Below, one piece after another: positions 52,998-61,334 of a DNA stretch of 64,000 nt. Made by a program: the position numbers and the translations under genes. The notes below the pieces were generated by a model that searched no databases, was not told where the DNA came from, and worked only from the letters and a program-made list of their open reading frames with translations. The stretch lies in the NCBI GenBank assembly GCA_034667225.1, contig JAXDKG010000034.1:323271-387270 (forward strand). Reading direction: 5' to 3'. Source of the stretch: DATMER01 sp034667225 (GTDB lineage: Bacteria > Acidobacteriota > Thermoanaerobaculia > Multivoradales > UBA5704). Numbering within the stretch: position 1 is the stretch's first letter; every line of letters starts with the position of its first letter.

Positions 52998-55114
52998 GGG
53001 CGGGGATTCCTCCCCACTGGAAACAGCGTGGCGAGCCCGACCAGACCCAGGACCGACAGCCAGGCACCCGCCACCAGACCGGCGGGCCTGTATCGCAGCT
53101 CCAGGCTGCCCGCGCCGGGTCCCAGCTCGATTCCCATCAGCGCGCCCTCGACCGGGACGACCGGCACCGGCTTTCCCCCAGCCAGAGCGCGCCAGCCGCG
53201 GTCCCAGGTCTCGGCCACGACCAGCGTCGAGCGGACGGGGGTCCACCAGGCGATCTTCCAGAAGCCGGGACGGGTCATCCTCTCGTCTACGAGCGCTCCC
53301 CCGCCCTCCGTCCAACGCACCAGAGGCAGAGCGCCGGGCCGCTCATAGACGCGGGCGTCCGCCCCCTGGTACGCCAGCCGCCACCCCGGCCGCACCTCGT
53401 GTGGATCGGCCACCACCCACCGGACGCCAAGCCGGTCCAGCCATGGATCGTCCCACCGCTGGATCGGCTCGAAGTAGACCGGGTTTCCCGGCGCGAACGA
53501 GCGGTAGACCGCCTCGTAGCGCTCCAGCTTGACCGGATCGTCCCCGCGCGGATCGAAGAGGCCGTAGGCCAGCGCGGCATTGGGCCGCAGCGCCTGATCG
53601 ACCCCCGCCACCCTCCCCTCCTGGGCCTGCAGGAAGCGGACGGCGCCGGTCTCCGGGTAGAGCCGGTCGAGAGGGATCGCCCGCAGGATGCCACCGTGGG
53701 CGAGAAGCAGGTCGATCACGGCCACCACGGGGAGAAGAGGAAGCCAGGCCCAGCGCCGCTCTCGCGGCCAGCGGAGCGAGAGGGTCAGGACGAGGGCCAC
53801 GGCCGCGGCACTCAGGGTCCAGCCGAGCTGCGCATTCGGAACCGTCAGCCAAGCCGCGCCGAGGAGCACGCCCACCAGGGCCGCCCCGGCCGCGATCCCC
53901 CTCCCCTTTCCCTCCAACCAGCGGTCACAACCGGCGCCGGCAAGGAGGGCCAGGCCCAGCTCGATCCCGAAGATCAGGCGATGATGCGCGGCCTTCCCGA
54001 GCACCGGAAGAGCCCCGAGGACGTCCCGCACGCCGGGCATGTAGTAGGCCGCCAGAAAGGAGAAGGCCAGAACTGCGGCGACAGCGAGCCAGCGGCGGTC
54101 CCGCACCCGGACAAGCCCCGCCGCGGCCAGAGGCAGGGCCAGCGCTCCCACATACACAGCCGTGGCCGAGTAGTTGAACGGTCCCGACCAGTTCCCCTCC
54201 GCCGGATGACCATAGAGCTGTGGCAACACCAGCCGGAGCGGCTGCTGGAGAAGGAGGCCGAGCGGCGGATAGCCTCCGCCCGTGGCAGCCCACTTGCTCG
54301 TCGCAGGCAGAAGCAGGACGAAAGGCAGGATCTGAACCGCCGCGATCAGCGCCCCGCCGATCCATCCCGCCGCAAAGCGGAGCCAGGTCGATCCTGAGGC
54401 TCCGCGGACGAGAAGGTAGATCGTGGCGAGGAGAGCTGTGTGGGCACAGGTCTCGGGATGGCCTCCCAGAAGCTGCAGGCCGGCGGTGAGTGCAAGGAGA
54501 GGAACATCCTTCCTCTCGACGCTCCAAAGCACCCACGGCACCAGAGCCAAAGCATTCCCCATCGGAAACAACAGAAAGCTCACCATCATCCCAGATAGCG
54601 AGAACATCAGCGCCGTAAGCAAAGCCGCCGGCCGCGAAAGCCCCAGCTCGCGCCCGAGCACCCAGGCTCCGCAGCCGGCGATCACCAGGCGCAACCAGGG
54701 GAGCAGCACGAAACCAAGCTGGAGCGGCAAGGCGGCGAAGAGCAGATGCAGGGGAAAGAGCGGTGCGGACTGACCGTTGCTCCAGAACGGCGCGCCCGAG
54801 AACTGATGCGGATTCCAGAGCGGAAGATGGCCGGCGCGCAGCTCGCGGCGGGCGAAGAGCTGCCAGGGCTGGATCTGGAACGTCACGTCCTGGAGCACCG
54901 GGTTGCCCTCGGCCGGATCGCCCGTCCCCTGCCAGGGAGGCACCGCCGCGAGCGTCGCGGCCGGGCTGGGGATGCCGTTCGGAATCGCCAGCGCCGGAGC
55001 CAGCAGAGCCATGCCCGCGATCGCCAATGCGCCCCAGGCCAGACCGACATCCTTGCGCAGGAGCAGGAGCCCCGCCACTCCTAAGACAGCCAGGAGCGGT
55101 ATCGCGGGGTTCAC
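52994..55114 (-). CDS. YfhO-like polytopic membrane protein
   Basis: A 706-residue membrane protein with about twelve hydrophobic segments in the first 480 residues, carrying HLPLWNPHQFSGAPFWSNGQ, the first-loop pattern of YfhO/GtrA-linked GT-C-like proteins, then a soluble C-terminal domain and a final helix (LVAGAWLSVLGLVGLATLF). YfhO-type proteins take part in glycosylation of teichoic acids or surface glycans, using lipid-linked sugars. The neighbouring dolichyl-phosphate-sugar synthase-like gene supports that reading. GTG start overlapping as GTGA. Confidence 0.85.
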   Translation of the reverse strand: MNPAIPLLAVLGVAGLLLLRKDVGLAWGALAIAGMALLAPALAIPNGIPSPAATLAAVPPWQGTGDPAEGNPVLQDVTFQIQPWQLFARRELRAGHLPLWNPHQFSGAPFWSNGQSAPLFPLHLLFAALPLQLGFVLLPWLRLVIAGCGAWVLGRELGLSRPAALLTALMFSLSGMMVSFLLFPMGNALALVPWVLWSVERKDVPLLALTAGLQLLGGHPETCAHTALLATIYLLVRGASGSTWLRFAAGWIGGALIAAVQILPFVLLLPATSKWAATGGGYPPLGLLLQQPLRLVLPQLYGHPAEGNWSGPFNYSATAVYVGALALPLAAAGLVRVRDRRWLAVAAVLAFSFLAAYYMPGVRDVLGALPVLGKAAHHRLIFGIELGLALLAGAGCDRWLEGKGRGIAAGAALVGVLLGAAWLTVPNAQLGWTLSAAAVALVLTLSLRWPRERRWAWLPLLPVVAVIDLLLAHGGILRAIPLDRLYPETGAVRFLQAQEGRVAGVDQALRPNAALAYGLFDPRGDDPVKLERYEAVYRSFAPGNPVYFEPIQRWDDPWLDRLGVRWVVADPHEVRPGWRLAYQGADARVYERPGALPLVRWTEGGGALVDERMTRPGFWKIAWWTPVRSTLVVAETWDRGWRALAGGKPVPVVPVEGALMGIELGPGAGSLELRYRPAGLVAGAWLSVLGLVGLATLFPVGRNPRP

Positions 55115-55821
55115 CTCCCCCCCGAATGGCGGATCCGCATCCGGACCACGTCGCGAAGCATCGCGAGAGACGAGCGGACCGGATCGACACGGGAGTCGGG
55201 CGAATCTACCCAGATGACCCCCACCTCGATCACCCTGTAGCCATGCCGCCGCGCCAGCCAGACCAGCTCCACGTCGTAGGCGAAGCCGTCGATCGTCAGC
55301 TCGGCGCCGATCTCGCGCGCGGCCTCTCCCTGCAAGAGCTTAAAGCCACACTGCGTGTCATACAGGCCGTGCACCCCAACGAGCCGGATGAGCCGGTTGA
55401 AGGTCTTGCCCATCACCTCGCGGTAGAACGGCTGATGCTGGCGGATGTCGGCGCCGGCCACGGCGCGGCTCCCCAGCACCACCGGCGCCTCGGGCAGCCT
55501 GCGCTGGAGCTTTTCCAGCTGCTCGATGGGCGTCGAAGCGTCGGCGTCCGAAAGCAGCACCTCGGCGCCGCGCGAGGCGAGCACCCCGGTCTTGATCGCC
55601 GCGCCCTTGCCGCGGTTCTGCTCGTGCCGGATCACCCGCACGCCGCGGTCCGCGAAAGCCTCCGCCACCTGCACCGTGTGGTCGCGGCTGCCATCGTCCA
55701 CCACGAGCACCTCATAGGAAAGACCCCGCTGCGAGAGGTAATCCACCGTCCGCTCGAGCGTCGAGCCGAGCCGCTCCGCCTCGTTGTAGGCGGGGATGAC
55801 CACCGAAATGTCGCACCGCAT
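55111..55821 (-). CDS. Dolichyl-phosphate glucosyltransferase-like GT2
   Basis: A 236-residue GT2 with ISVVIPAYNEAERLGSTLE, VLVVDDGSRDHTVQVAEAF, RGKGAAIKTGVLASRG and LLSDADASTPIEQLEKL, the ALG5/DPM-like pattern, and GLYDTQCGFKLLQGEAARE. It should make a polyprenyl-phosphate sugar (glucose or mannose) used as donor by the YfhO-like protein downstream, whose start overlaps its stop. It starts only 23 bp from the divergent methyltransferase gene. Confidence 0.93.
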   Translation of the reverse strand: MRCDISVVIPAYNEAERLGSTLERTVDYLSQRGLSYEVLVVDDGSRDHTVQVAEAFADRGVRVIRHEQNRGKGAAIKTGVLASRGAEVLLSDADASTPIEQLEKLQRRLPEAPVVLGSRAVAGADIRQHQPFYREVMGKTFNRLIRLVGVHGLYDTQCGFKLLQGEAAREIGAELTIDGFAYDVELVWLARRHGYRVIEVGVIWVDSPDSRVDPVRSSLAMLRDVVRMRIRHSGGR

Positions 55822-55844
55822 CGGCGGGATTGTATGCTGACTTC

Positions 55845-56897
55845 GTGACCGGCCTTCTCGTCCTCAAAGCGCTCGGCGACGACAGCGCGGAATCGCCCGA
55901 GTTCCAATACCTGCTCTCGCTCTGCCTGCTCCACGCCCGGCAGGCGTTCGGAAGCGCAGAGCTGGCCGTCGGAGAGCCGCCCGCGGGCGAGTTCGGAGCG
56001 GTTCTTCTCCTCTCCAACGCCAATGTCCTCCTCACCCGGCGCACCCTGGAGGTCATGCGGGAGAAGCTGCTCGAAGGCGCCGCCGAGGTCCGCCCCTACC
56101 GGCTCGCGGACGTCGGCCTCAGGTTTCCCGTCTACACCCTGCGCGGCTACGAGCGGCTGGAGCGCGCCTTCCTCGAAGGAGGACCCGGGAACGCCCCGCC
56201 GCCCCCGCCTTCGGTCACCCTGCTCACCTGGGACGAATACCGGCAGCGCTCCGGCAAGGCCCCTGTCCTCGCGGGGCTCTGCCACGAGTTCATCGATTAT
56301 TACGGCGAGGTCCGGGACGACGTCCTGCAGTTTCTCCCCGAGGGGACGCGCGAGGTGCTGGAAGTGGGCTGCGGCCGAGGGGTGACCGGCCGGCTGATCC
56401 AGGAGCGTCTAGGCTGCCGCGTGACCGGCGTGGAGCTGAACCCGGTCGTAGCGCGGGAAGCCGCCCGGCATCTCCATCGGGTGATCCAGGGAGACGTCCA
56501 AACCTTGGATCTCGACGGCCGCTACGATGTCGTAATGGCCCTCGAGCTGGTCGAGCACCTGGTGGACAGCGAGAGCTTCCTGGCGCGGGTGAGGGGATTG
56601 TTGGCCCCTGGAGGTCGGGCGGTCTTCTCGATCCCCAACGTCGGCCACTGGTCGATCGTGGAAGACCTGCTAGCCGGCCGCTGGGACTACCTGCCCATCG
56701 GCCTCCTCTGCTACACGCACTACCGCTTCTTCACCCACCGCAGCCTGGGAGACTGGCTGCGGCGCTCCGGCATCGAGCGCTTCGAGCTCATTCCCCAGAA
56801 GACGGAGCTCCCCGAGCGCTTCGGCGGGCTGGCCGCTTTTGAGATGGATGCCGAAAGCCTGGCGACCAAGGGGTTCTATGTGATCGTGTACGGCTGA
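55845..56897 (+). CDS. Class I methyltransferase with glycan-type N-terminal region
   Basis: A 350-residue protein. Residues 1-145 have no family I recognise (LLLSNANVLLTRRTLEVMRE). The second half is a MetW-like SAM methyltransferase (REVLEVGCGRGVTGRLIQ, YDVVMALELVEHLVD, GGRAVFSIPNVGHWSIVEDL). The start could be GTG at 55845 or TTG at 55830; GTG is preferred because it leaves more room for the divergent promoter. It lies within the glycan locus and is the only gene of that region on this strand. Confidence 0.82.
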   Translation: MTGLLVLKALGDDSAESPEFQYLLSLCLLHARQAFGSAELAVGEPPAGEFGAVLLLSNANVLLTRRTLEVMREKLLEGAAEVRPYRLADVGLRFPVYTLRGYERLERAFLEGGPGNAPPPPPSVTLLTWDEYRQRSGKAPVLAGLCHEFIDYYGEVRDDVLQFLPEGTREVLEVGCGRGVTGRLIQERLGCRVTGVELNPVVAREAARHLHRVIQGDVQTLDLDGRYDVVMALELVEHLVDSESFLARVRGLLAPGGRAVFSIPNVGHWSIVEDLLAGRWDYLPIGLLCYTHYRFFTHRSLGDWLRRSGIERFELIPQKTELPERFGGLAAFEMDAESLATKGFYVIVYG

Positions 56898-57005
56898 GCG
56901 GACTAGCGGAGCGGCTCGAGAAGACCTCCGCGGGAGCCTTTCCGTCCGGCGTGGGTTTGAGGAGCGGGCTTCTACGTGATCCTGCACGGCTGGCTCGGCT
57001 CCAAG

Positions 57006-57370
57006 CCTCTTGGATCCGATTTAATCCCCTTGAATCCGATTTAAGCCGCTTAAATCGGCCGGAAGGTCCTTAAGATCCGCCCTAAGCCTCTTAGATCCGA
57101 TCTAAGCCCCTTAAAATCGCGGCAAGCTTCTTAGATCCGATTCAAGCCTCTTAAATCCGATGCAAGCCTCTTAAATCGGCCGGAAGGTCCTTAGATCCGC
57201 CCTAAGCCTCTTAGATCCGATCTAAGCCCCTTAAAAATCGCGGCAAGCTCCTTAGATCCGATTCAAGCCTCTTAAATCGGCCGGAAGGTCCTTGGATCCG
57301 CCCTAAGCTTCTTAGATCCGATTTGAGCCCCTTGAATCGGCCCGAGAATCCTTAGGTCCGCCCAAGGCCC
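57006..57370. repeat. Tandem array, about eighteen 20-bp units with higher-order repetition
   Basis: Units of 20 bp start at 57006 and recur to 57367 with two single-base insertions (in the units at 57066 and 57227). The best-matching unit reads CCTCTTAGATCCGATCTAAG and contains a 17-base palindrome with GATC in each arm. A block of five units from 57046 repeats from 57167 nearly unchanged. About 110 bp before the array (56897-57005) hold no feature I can identify. Confidence 0.9.
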
Positions 57371-58060
57371 TCAAGTCTCCCGGAAAATCGTGTCATGCGG
57401 AGCCGACCGCTCCTCATCCGGCCGGCCATTCGAGTAGTAGTAGAACGAAACCGACTTGCGCGACCGCCCCTCGGGGCAGGCGAGCGGCTCCGGATGGCCG
57501 TGGAACGAGAAATCCGTCGTGCTGAAGACCACCGTCCGGTTGAAGACCGGCAGCACCTTCGCCTCGCAGCGGGACACGTCCCGGTTCCACAGCTCCAAGT
57601 GGCCGCCGTACTCCTCCCGCCAATCCTTGTTCAGATAGACGAGCAAGTTCAGCCGGCGGTCCAGCTTGAGCAGCGGATGCCAGTTGAAGTCCACGTGGAC
57701 CTTGAGGAACCCGCCGGGCTCGATCTGGTGCGGCCCGGCCCCGCCGTAGTAAGGATCGGAGACCAGCCCCTCGATGCCGGTGAGCGCCCCCAGGAACTGG
57801 AGCAGCGGCGCCGAGTTCATCTCGTAGAGGAAGAGCTGGATGCGAGGTCGCAGGGCGTTCTCGTGCCAGTAGCCCAGCTTCTTCTCCGTAGGGTTGTCGA
57901 ACTTGCGCCAGGCGATCTCGTCCGCCCGCGGGAAATCGTCCAGCACCTCCTCCAGGATGTCGTTCGGGAAGAGGTTGTCCAGGACGATATGGGGGAACGG
58001 CCGCGCGTTGACGAATTGCTCGCGCAGCGCGGCCGGATCGGCGTTCAGTCGGAACCTCAT
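57371..58060 (-). CDS. 2OG-Fe(II) oxygenase (prolyl-4-hydroxylase-like)
   Basis: A 229-residue double-stranded beta-helix oxygenase. The iron ligands are H122 and D124 in LKVHVDFNWHP and a distal histidine at 187 or 189 in FSFHGHPEPLA; the 2-oxoglutarate arginine is in RSRKSVSFYYY. The Tyr-Gly-Gly-rich loop before the ligands is typical of P4H-like enzymes. It could hydroxylate an amino acid, peptide or sugar. Start ATG at 58060 overlaps the GT4 stop; first-gene position is held by the radical SAM gene, so this is the last of four. Confidence 0.9.
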   Translation of the reverse strand: MRFRLNADPAALREQFVNARPFPHIVLDNLFPNDILEEVLDDFPRADEIAWRKFDNPTEKKLGYWHENALRPRIQLFLYEMNSAPLLQFLGALTGIEGLVSDPYYGGAGPHQIEPGGFLKVHVDFNWHPLLKLDRRLNLLVYLNKDWREEYGGHLELWNRDVSRCEAKVLPVFNRTVVFSTTDFSFHGHPEPLACPEGRSRKSVSFYYYSNGRPDEERSAPHDTIFRET

Positions 58061-59076
58061 CGTGCGATCTCCTTCTCCAAAGCCTTCGCGTGCGCCCAGC
58101 GCACTCCCTCGTCCAACCGGGGGATGACCTCCTCGGGCCGGAAGCGGCGGCTCGCCCGCCAGCCGCTGCGCCGCGCCCGGCGCCACGCCCCCGCATCCGA
58201 AAGCAGCTCCTCCGCGGCTTCGGCGAACGCCTGCGCGTCGCCCGGAGACACCAGCTTCACCGCTCCGTCAGCGATATCGACAGTCGAAGAGATGCGCGAG
58301 GCCACGGCCGGGACCCGGGATGCCATCGCCTCCAGCAGCGGAAGGCCGAAGCCCTCCTCTTCTCGGGACGGAAAGAGAAGGAGGTCGCACTCGCGCAGCT
58401 CGCGGGCGATCTCGGCGGGCGCCACACCGGTGAGGAAGCGATCTGGCTCGAGCAGCCGCCGCTCCTCCTCGGTCAGCTCCATCACCGAGATCCGCAGCAC
58501 GCGGCAAGCGTATCCCCGTTCGCGCAGCCGGCGCACTGCCTCCAGCGCCGTGGGCACCCCCTTCACCTCCGCGCCGAAGATACCGGGGATCGCGATCCAC
58601 GGCTCCCGCCGGGGGCGGAGACGGAAGGCGGGGCGGAACAGCGGGTCGAGCGGCGGGGGCACCACGAAGCCCTCGCGGCCGAAGCGGTCCCGCACCAGAT
58701 CGGCCAGGTGGGGCGAGACGGTGAGCGTCGGCAACGGCAGCGAATAGGCCGCCTCGATCCGGGGCAGGATCGGCGCGAGATGGACGAGACCGCCCTCATA
58801 CCCCTGGCAGAAGTGGGCCAGCGGACCCAGGGCGAGCTGTTGCGAGCGCTCGATCGTCGTCCAGTAGGTGGCGATGACCAGGTCCTGGGAGGGGATGCGC
58901 GGCACGTCGACACCGATGTTCACGTAGGCGGCGTCGATCCGGATCCAGTCCGGTTTCGAGCCTTCCGCCAGGACGGTCAGCTCGTGCCCGAGCTCCTGCA
59001 ACATGCCGGCGTGCTGGAAGATGACCTTGTTGCCGCCGTTCAGCTCCGGGTAGGGCAGGACGTAGGTGATGCGCAC
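58057..59076 (-). CDS. Family 4 glycosyltransferase
   Basis: A 339-residue GT-B transferase. GTG at 59076 begins with VRITYVLPYPELNGGNKVIF, the usual first strand, one base after the GT2 stop (TGACGTG). The donor domain carries LLLFPSREEEGFGLPLLEAM, the E-x7-E motif of retaining GT4 enzymes, and VVPPPLDPLFRP for the hinge region. Part of a four-gene operon. Confidence 0.92.
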   Translation of the reverse strand: MRITYVLPYPELNGGNKVIFQHAGMLQELGHELTVLAEGSKPDWIRIDAAYVNIGVDVPRIPSQDLVIATYWTTIERSQQLALGPLAHFCQGYEGGLVHLAPILPRIEAAYSLPLPTLTVSPHLADLVRDRFGREGFVVPPPLDPLFRPAFRLRPRREPWIAIPGIFGAEVKGVPTALEAVRRLRERGYACRVLRISVMELTEEERRLLEPDRFLTGVAPAEIARELRECDLLLFPSREEEGFGLPLLEAMASRVPAVASRISSTVDIADGAVKLVSPGDAQAFAEAAEELLSDAGAWRRARRSGWRASRRFRPEEVIPRLDEGVRWAHAKALEKEIAR

Positions 59077-59077
59077 G

Positions 59078-60058
59078 TCAGAGCCTTCCCCGGACGAGCT
59101 CGCGGCCTTTTCCATCGGTGACCTGCACGGTCCAGCTCCCCTCCAGTCGGCCAGCGATCTCCTCCGGCAATCTCCAGAGGCATGAAGCCGAAACCCGCTC
59201 GGCAGCGGCAGGGAACCCGGCCGGATTGGGCGAAACCTCCACCCAGGAGCCGCCCTCGACAGGGACTTCCTTCATTAGCGGAAGCTCCGGAGCAGGACGC
59301 TCCTTCCTTCTTTCCAGGAACCAGGTGAACCCGGAGCCATAGTGGAGTCGCCGGAAGCGGTGGGCCGATTCCTCGAACCACTGCTGCGACCGGGGCTCGT
59401 TCGCCGCGCTCCGGTTGTAGAGATGCACCGCCTCTGCGCCGGGCACGTACTCCGAGCGCAGCCCGAGACGCCGCGCCCGGAGCAGCCAGTCGGTCTCCTC
59501 GAAAAACAGTCGGAAGCCCTCGTCGAACGGCCCCACCCGCTCCCAGGCGTCGCGCCGGATGGCGAGCAGGCTGCCGCTCAACGAGTAGCTTTCCAGCGGA
59601 GCGCGCGCCTCCCAATGCCGCCGCGCGTGGCGCCGCCATCGAGGCCGGGACCGGAGCAGCTCCTCCCGCCGGCCCCGCGCCTCGGCCGGGGGGAGGAGCA
59701 TCCTCCGTCCGCGATCCCAATAGAACGCCGGCCCGGCGACGGCCGCGCGCTGGAGCCTGTCCAGCAGGGCAGGGATGCAGCCGGGGAGGACCAGGACGTC
59801 AGGATTCATCAGAACGAGCGCGTCAGCCGTGGAACGGGCGACGCCCAGGTTCACGCCGCCGGCATAGCCGAGGTTCGTCCCGGGATCGATCCGCTGAACG
59901 GGGAGGCTTTCGAGGAGGGCGCGGCCCGCGGCGTCGCTGCCGTTGTCCACCAGCAGCCACTCCGTTTCAATCCCAAGGGAGTCGGCACGCAGAGCTTCGA
60001 CCGCCTCCGCCGCGAGCTCGGGCGTATGGTAATGGACCAGGATCAGCGCCAGGCGCAT
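59078..60058 (-). CDS. Family 2 glycosyltransferase
   Basis: A 326-residue GT2: RLALILVHYHTPELAAEA, WLLVDNGSDAAGRALL, LVLMNPDVLVLPGCIP and FDEGFRLFFEETDWLLRARRL. The last 80 or so residues form an extra region with WVEVSPNPAGFPAAAERVSA that may be a beta domain. The ATG at 60058 overlaps the radical SAM stop. Donor and acceptor unknown. Confidence 0.92.
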   Translation of the reverse strand: MRLALILVHYHTPELAAEAVEALRADSLGIETEWLLVDNGSDAAGRALLESLPVQRIDPGTNLGYAGGVNLGVARSTADALVLMNPDVLVLPGCIPALLDRLQRAAVAGPAFYWDRGRRMLLPPAEARGRREELLRSRPRWRRHARRHWEARAPLESYSLSGSLLAIRRDAWERVGPFDEGFRLFFEETDWLLRARRLGLRSEYVPGAEAVHLYNRSAANEPRSQQWFEESAHRFRRLHYGSGFTWFLERRKERPAPELPLMKEVPVEGGSWVEVSPNPAGFPAAAERVSASCLWRLPEEIAGRLEGSWTVQVTDGKGRELVRGRL

Positions 60059-61182
60059 CAGGACGGGCGGTTGAGAGCGAACGTGCACCCGCGGCAGATG
60101 AAATCTTTGGGCGCTTCCTCGAGGCCGTAGATCCAGCGCCGCATGAGGGCCAGCTTGGGGCCGGTCAGCACCTCGTGGACGCTCTCCTGGTTCAGGTCGC
60201 CCACGACATATTTCTCGTCGTAGTCCTCGCAGCAGAGGAGGCAATGCCCGCGGGGGGTGATGTGAATGTGCTGGAGCGGACGCGAGCCAACGTTGTCGCA
60301 GCCGCACAGGTGCTGGTTGGGGGCCGCTGGGCGATGGCCGATCTGCACGTGGCCCGTGCGGTCCATGACCTCGAAGTACTTCACCGCGAAGCGGCTGCCC
60401 GCAAAGCGCCGGGAGATCTCGTCGAAGTCCCGCAGGTGATTCTCGTCGCCGGTGCCCAGGACCACCATGTCCATGGTCTCCCCGACCGGCCGGTCCTTGG
60501 CATAGTCGAGGTTCTTGAGGACGACGCCGAGATGATCGCCGCCGCGCTCCTTCTTGTAGCGTTCGCGGTCGAGCGTCGAGATGTTGATCGAAAGGAAGCG
60601 CAGCCCGCCCATCTCCACGAGCTGATCGACCCGGGAGGGGGTCAGGCCGGTGCCGTTCGTGAGCACCGCGGGACGCAGGCCGGCGGCCTTGATCGCCCGC
60701 ACCTGGTCCACGAACCGCTTGTCGGCGGTGGGCTCGTTGTAGTTGATCATGAACACGGCTTCGATCGTGTCCCGCCAGACCGACAGCTCGCCCAGGATGC
60801 GCTCGTAGAGGTCCATGGGCATGAAGTGGTCCGCGCGCGGAGCGACCGAGACCGGGCAGAAGTAGCACGACTGGTTGCAGACCGTGTGCGCTTCGAGCGA
60901 GACGTACTTGAGCAGGAACTGGCGCTCCGGCTCCGAATCGGCAGGCACCAGCCATCCGGCGTCAGCCAGGCCCGCGCGCTCGGAAGAGAGACTCCCGCCG
61001 GCCACCAAAGAGCGCAGCTCGGCATAGCCGGGCTCGCCCTCCACGATCGTGCGGTCGGTCAGGGGGTTGTAGATCCGGTCCGGACCCACGTGGAGGAACG
61101 GGTTCACCTGAAGCTCCGTGGTATTCCAGGGGCGCCAGGGACGGGGGGCGGAATTGAGGATCGTCAGGCTTTCACTCTTCAT
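60058..61182 (-). CDS. Radical SAM/SPASM enzyme with N-terminal PqqD-like extension
   Basis: A 374-residue enzyme. The radical SAM cluster is C102-C106-C109 in VCNQSCYFCPVS; the C-terminal SPASM-like cysteines are in HLCGCDN, CLLCCEDYD and FICRGC. The first 90 residues (VNPFLHVGPDRIYNPLTDRT to GLADAGWLVPAD) resemble a winged-helix RRE/PqqD-like fold that in RiPP enzymes binds a leader peptide; this is inference. It is the first gene of an operon with two glycosyltransferases and a 2OG oxygenase. No precursor peptide gene was found. Confidence 0.9.
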   Translation of the reverse strand: MKSESLTILNSAPRPWRPWNTTELQVNPFLHVGPDRIYNPLTDRTIVEGEPGYAELRSLVAGGSLSSERAGLADAGWLVPADSEPERQFLLKYVSLEAHTVCNQSCYFCPVSVAPRADHFMPMDLYERILGELSVWRDTIEAVFMINYNEPTADKRFVDQVRAIKAAGLRPAVLTNGTGLTPSRVDQLVEMGGLRFLSINISTLDRERYKKERGGDHLGVVLKNLDYAKDRPVGETMDMVVLGTGDENHLRDFDEISRRFAGSRFAVKYFEVMDRTGHVQIGHRPAAPNQHLCGCDNVGSRPLQHIHITPRGHCLLCCEDYDEKYVVGDLNQESVHEVLTGPKLALMRRWIYGLEEAPKDFICRGCTFALNRPS

Positions 61183-61290
61183 TGGGAGCTCGCAACTACC
61201 CTGTGTACGGACGAACCGCTCCGGGTGTCGAGGCCTTCAATATATACACTGAGCTACCGATTGACCAAGCGTGCGTCGGAAAAGGGCAGT

Positions 61291-61310
61291 GCAGCGCCCA
61301 AGGGCGCTGC
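61291..61310 (-). terminator. Rho-independent-type terminator of the exported protein gene
   Basis: GCAGCGCCC and GGGCGCTGC form a nine-bp perfect stem with an AA loop. On the minus strand the hairpin lies 25 bases after the stop of the 61335-62603 gene and is followed by ACTGCCCTTTTCC. Confidence 0.7.
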
Positions 61311-61334
61311 TTCTACCTTCGTTGCCAAACCTGC

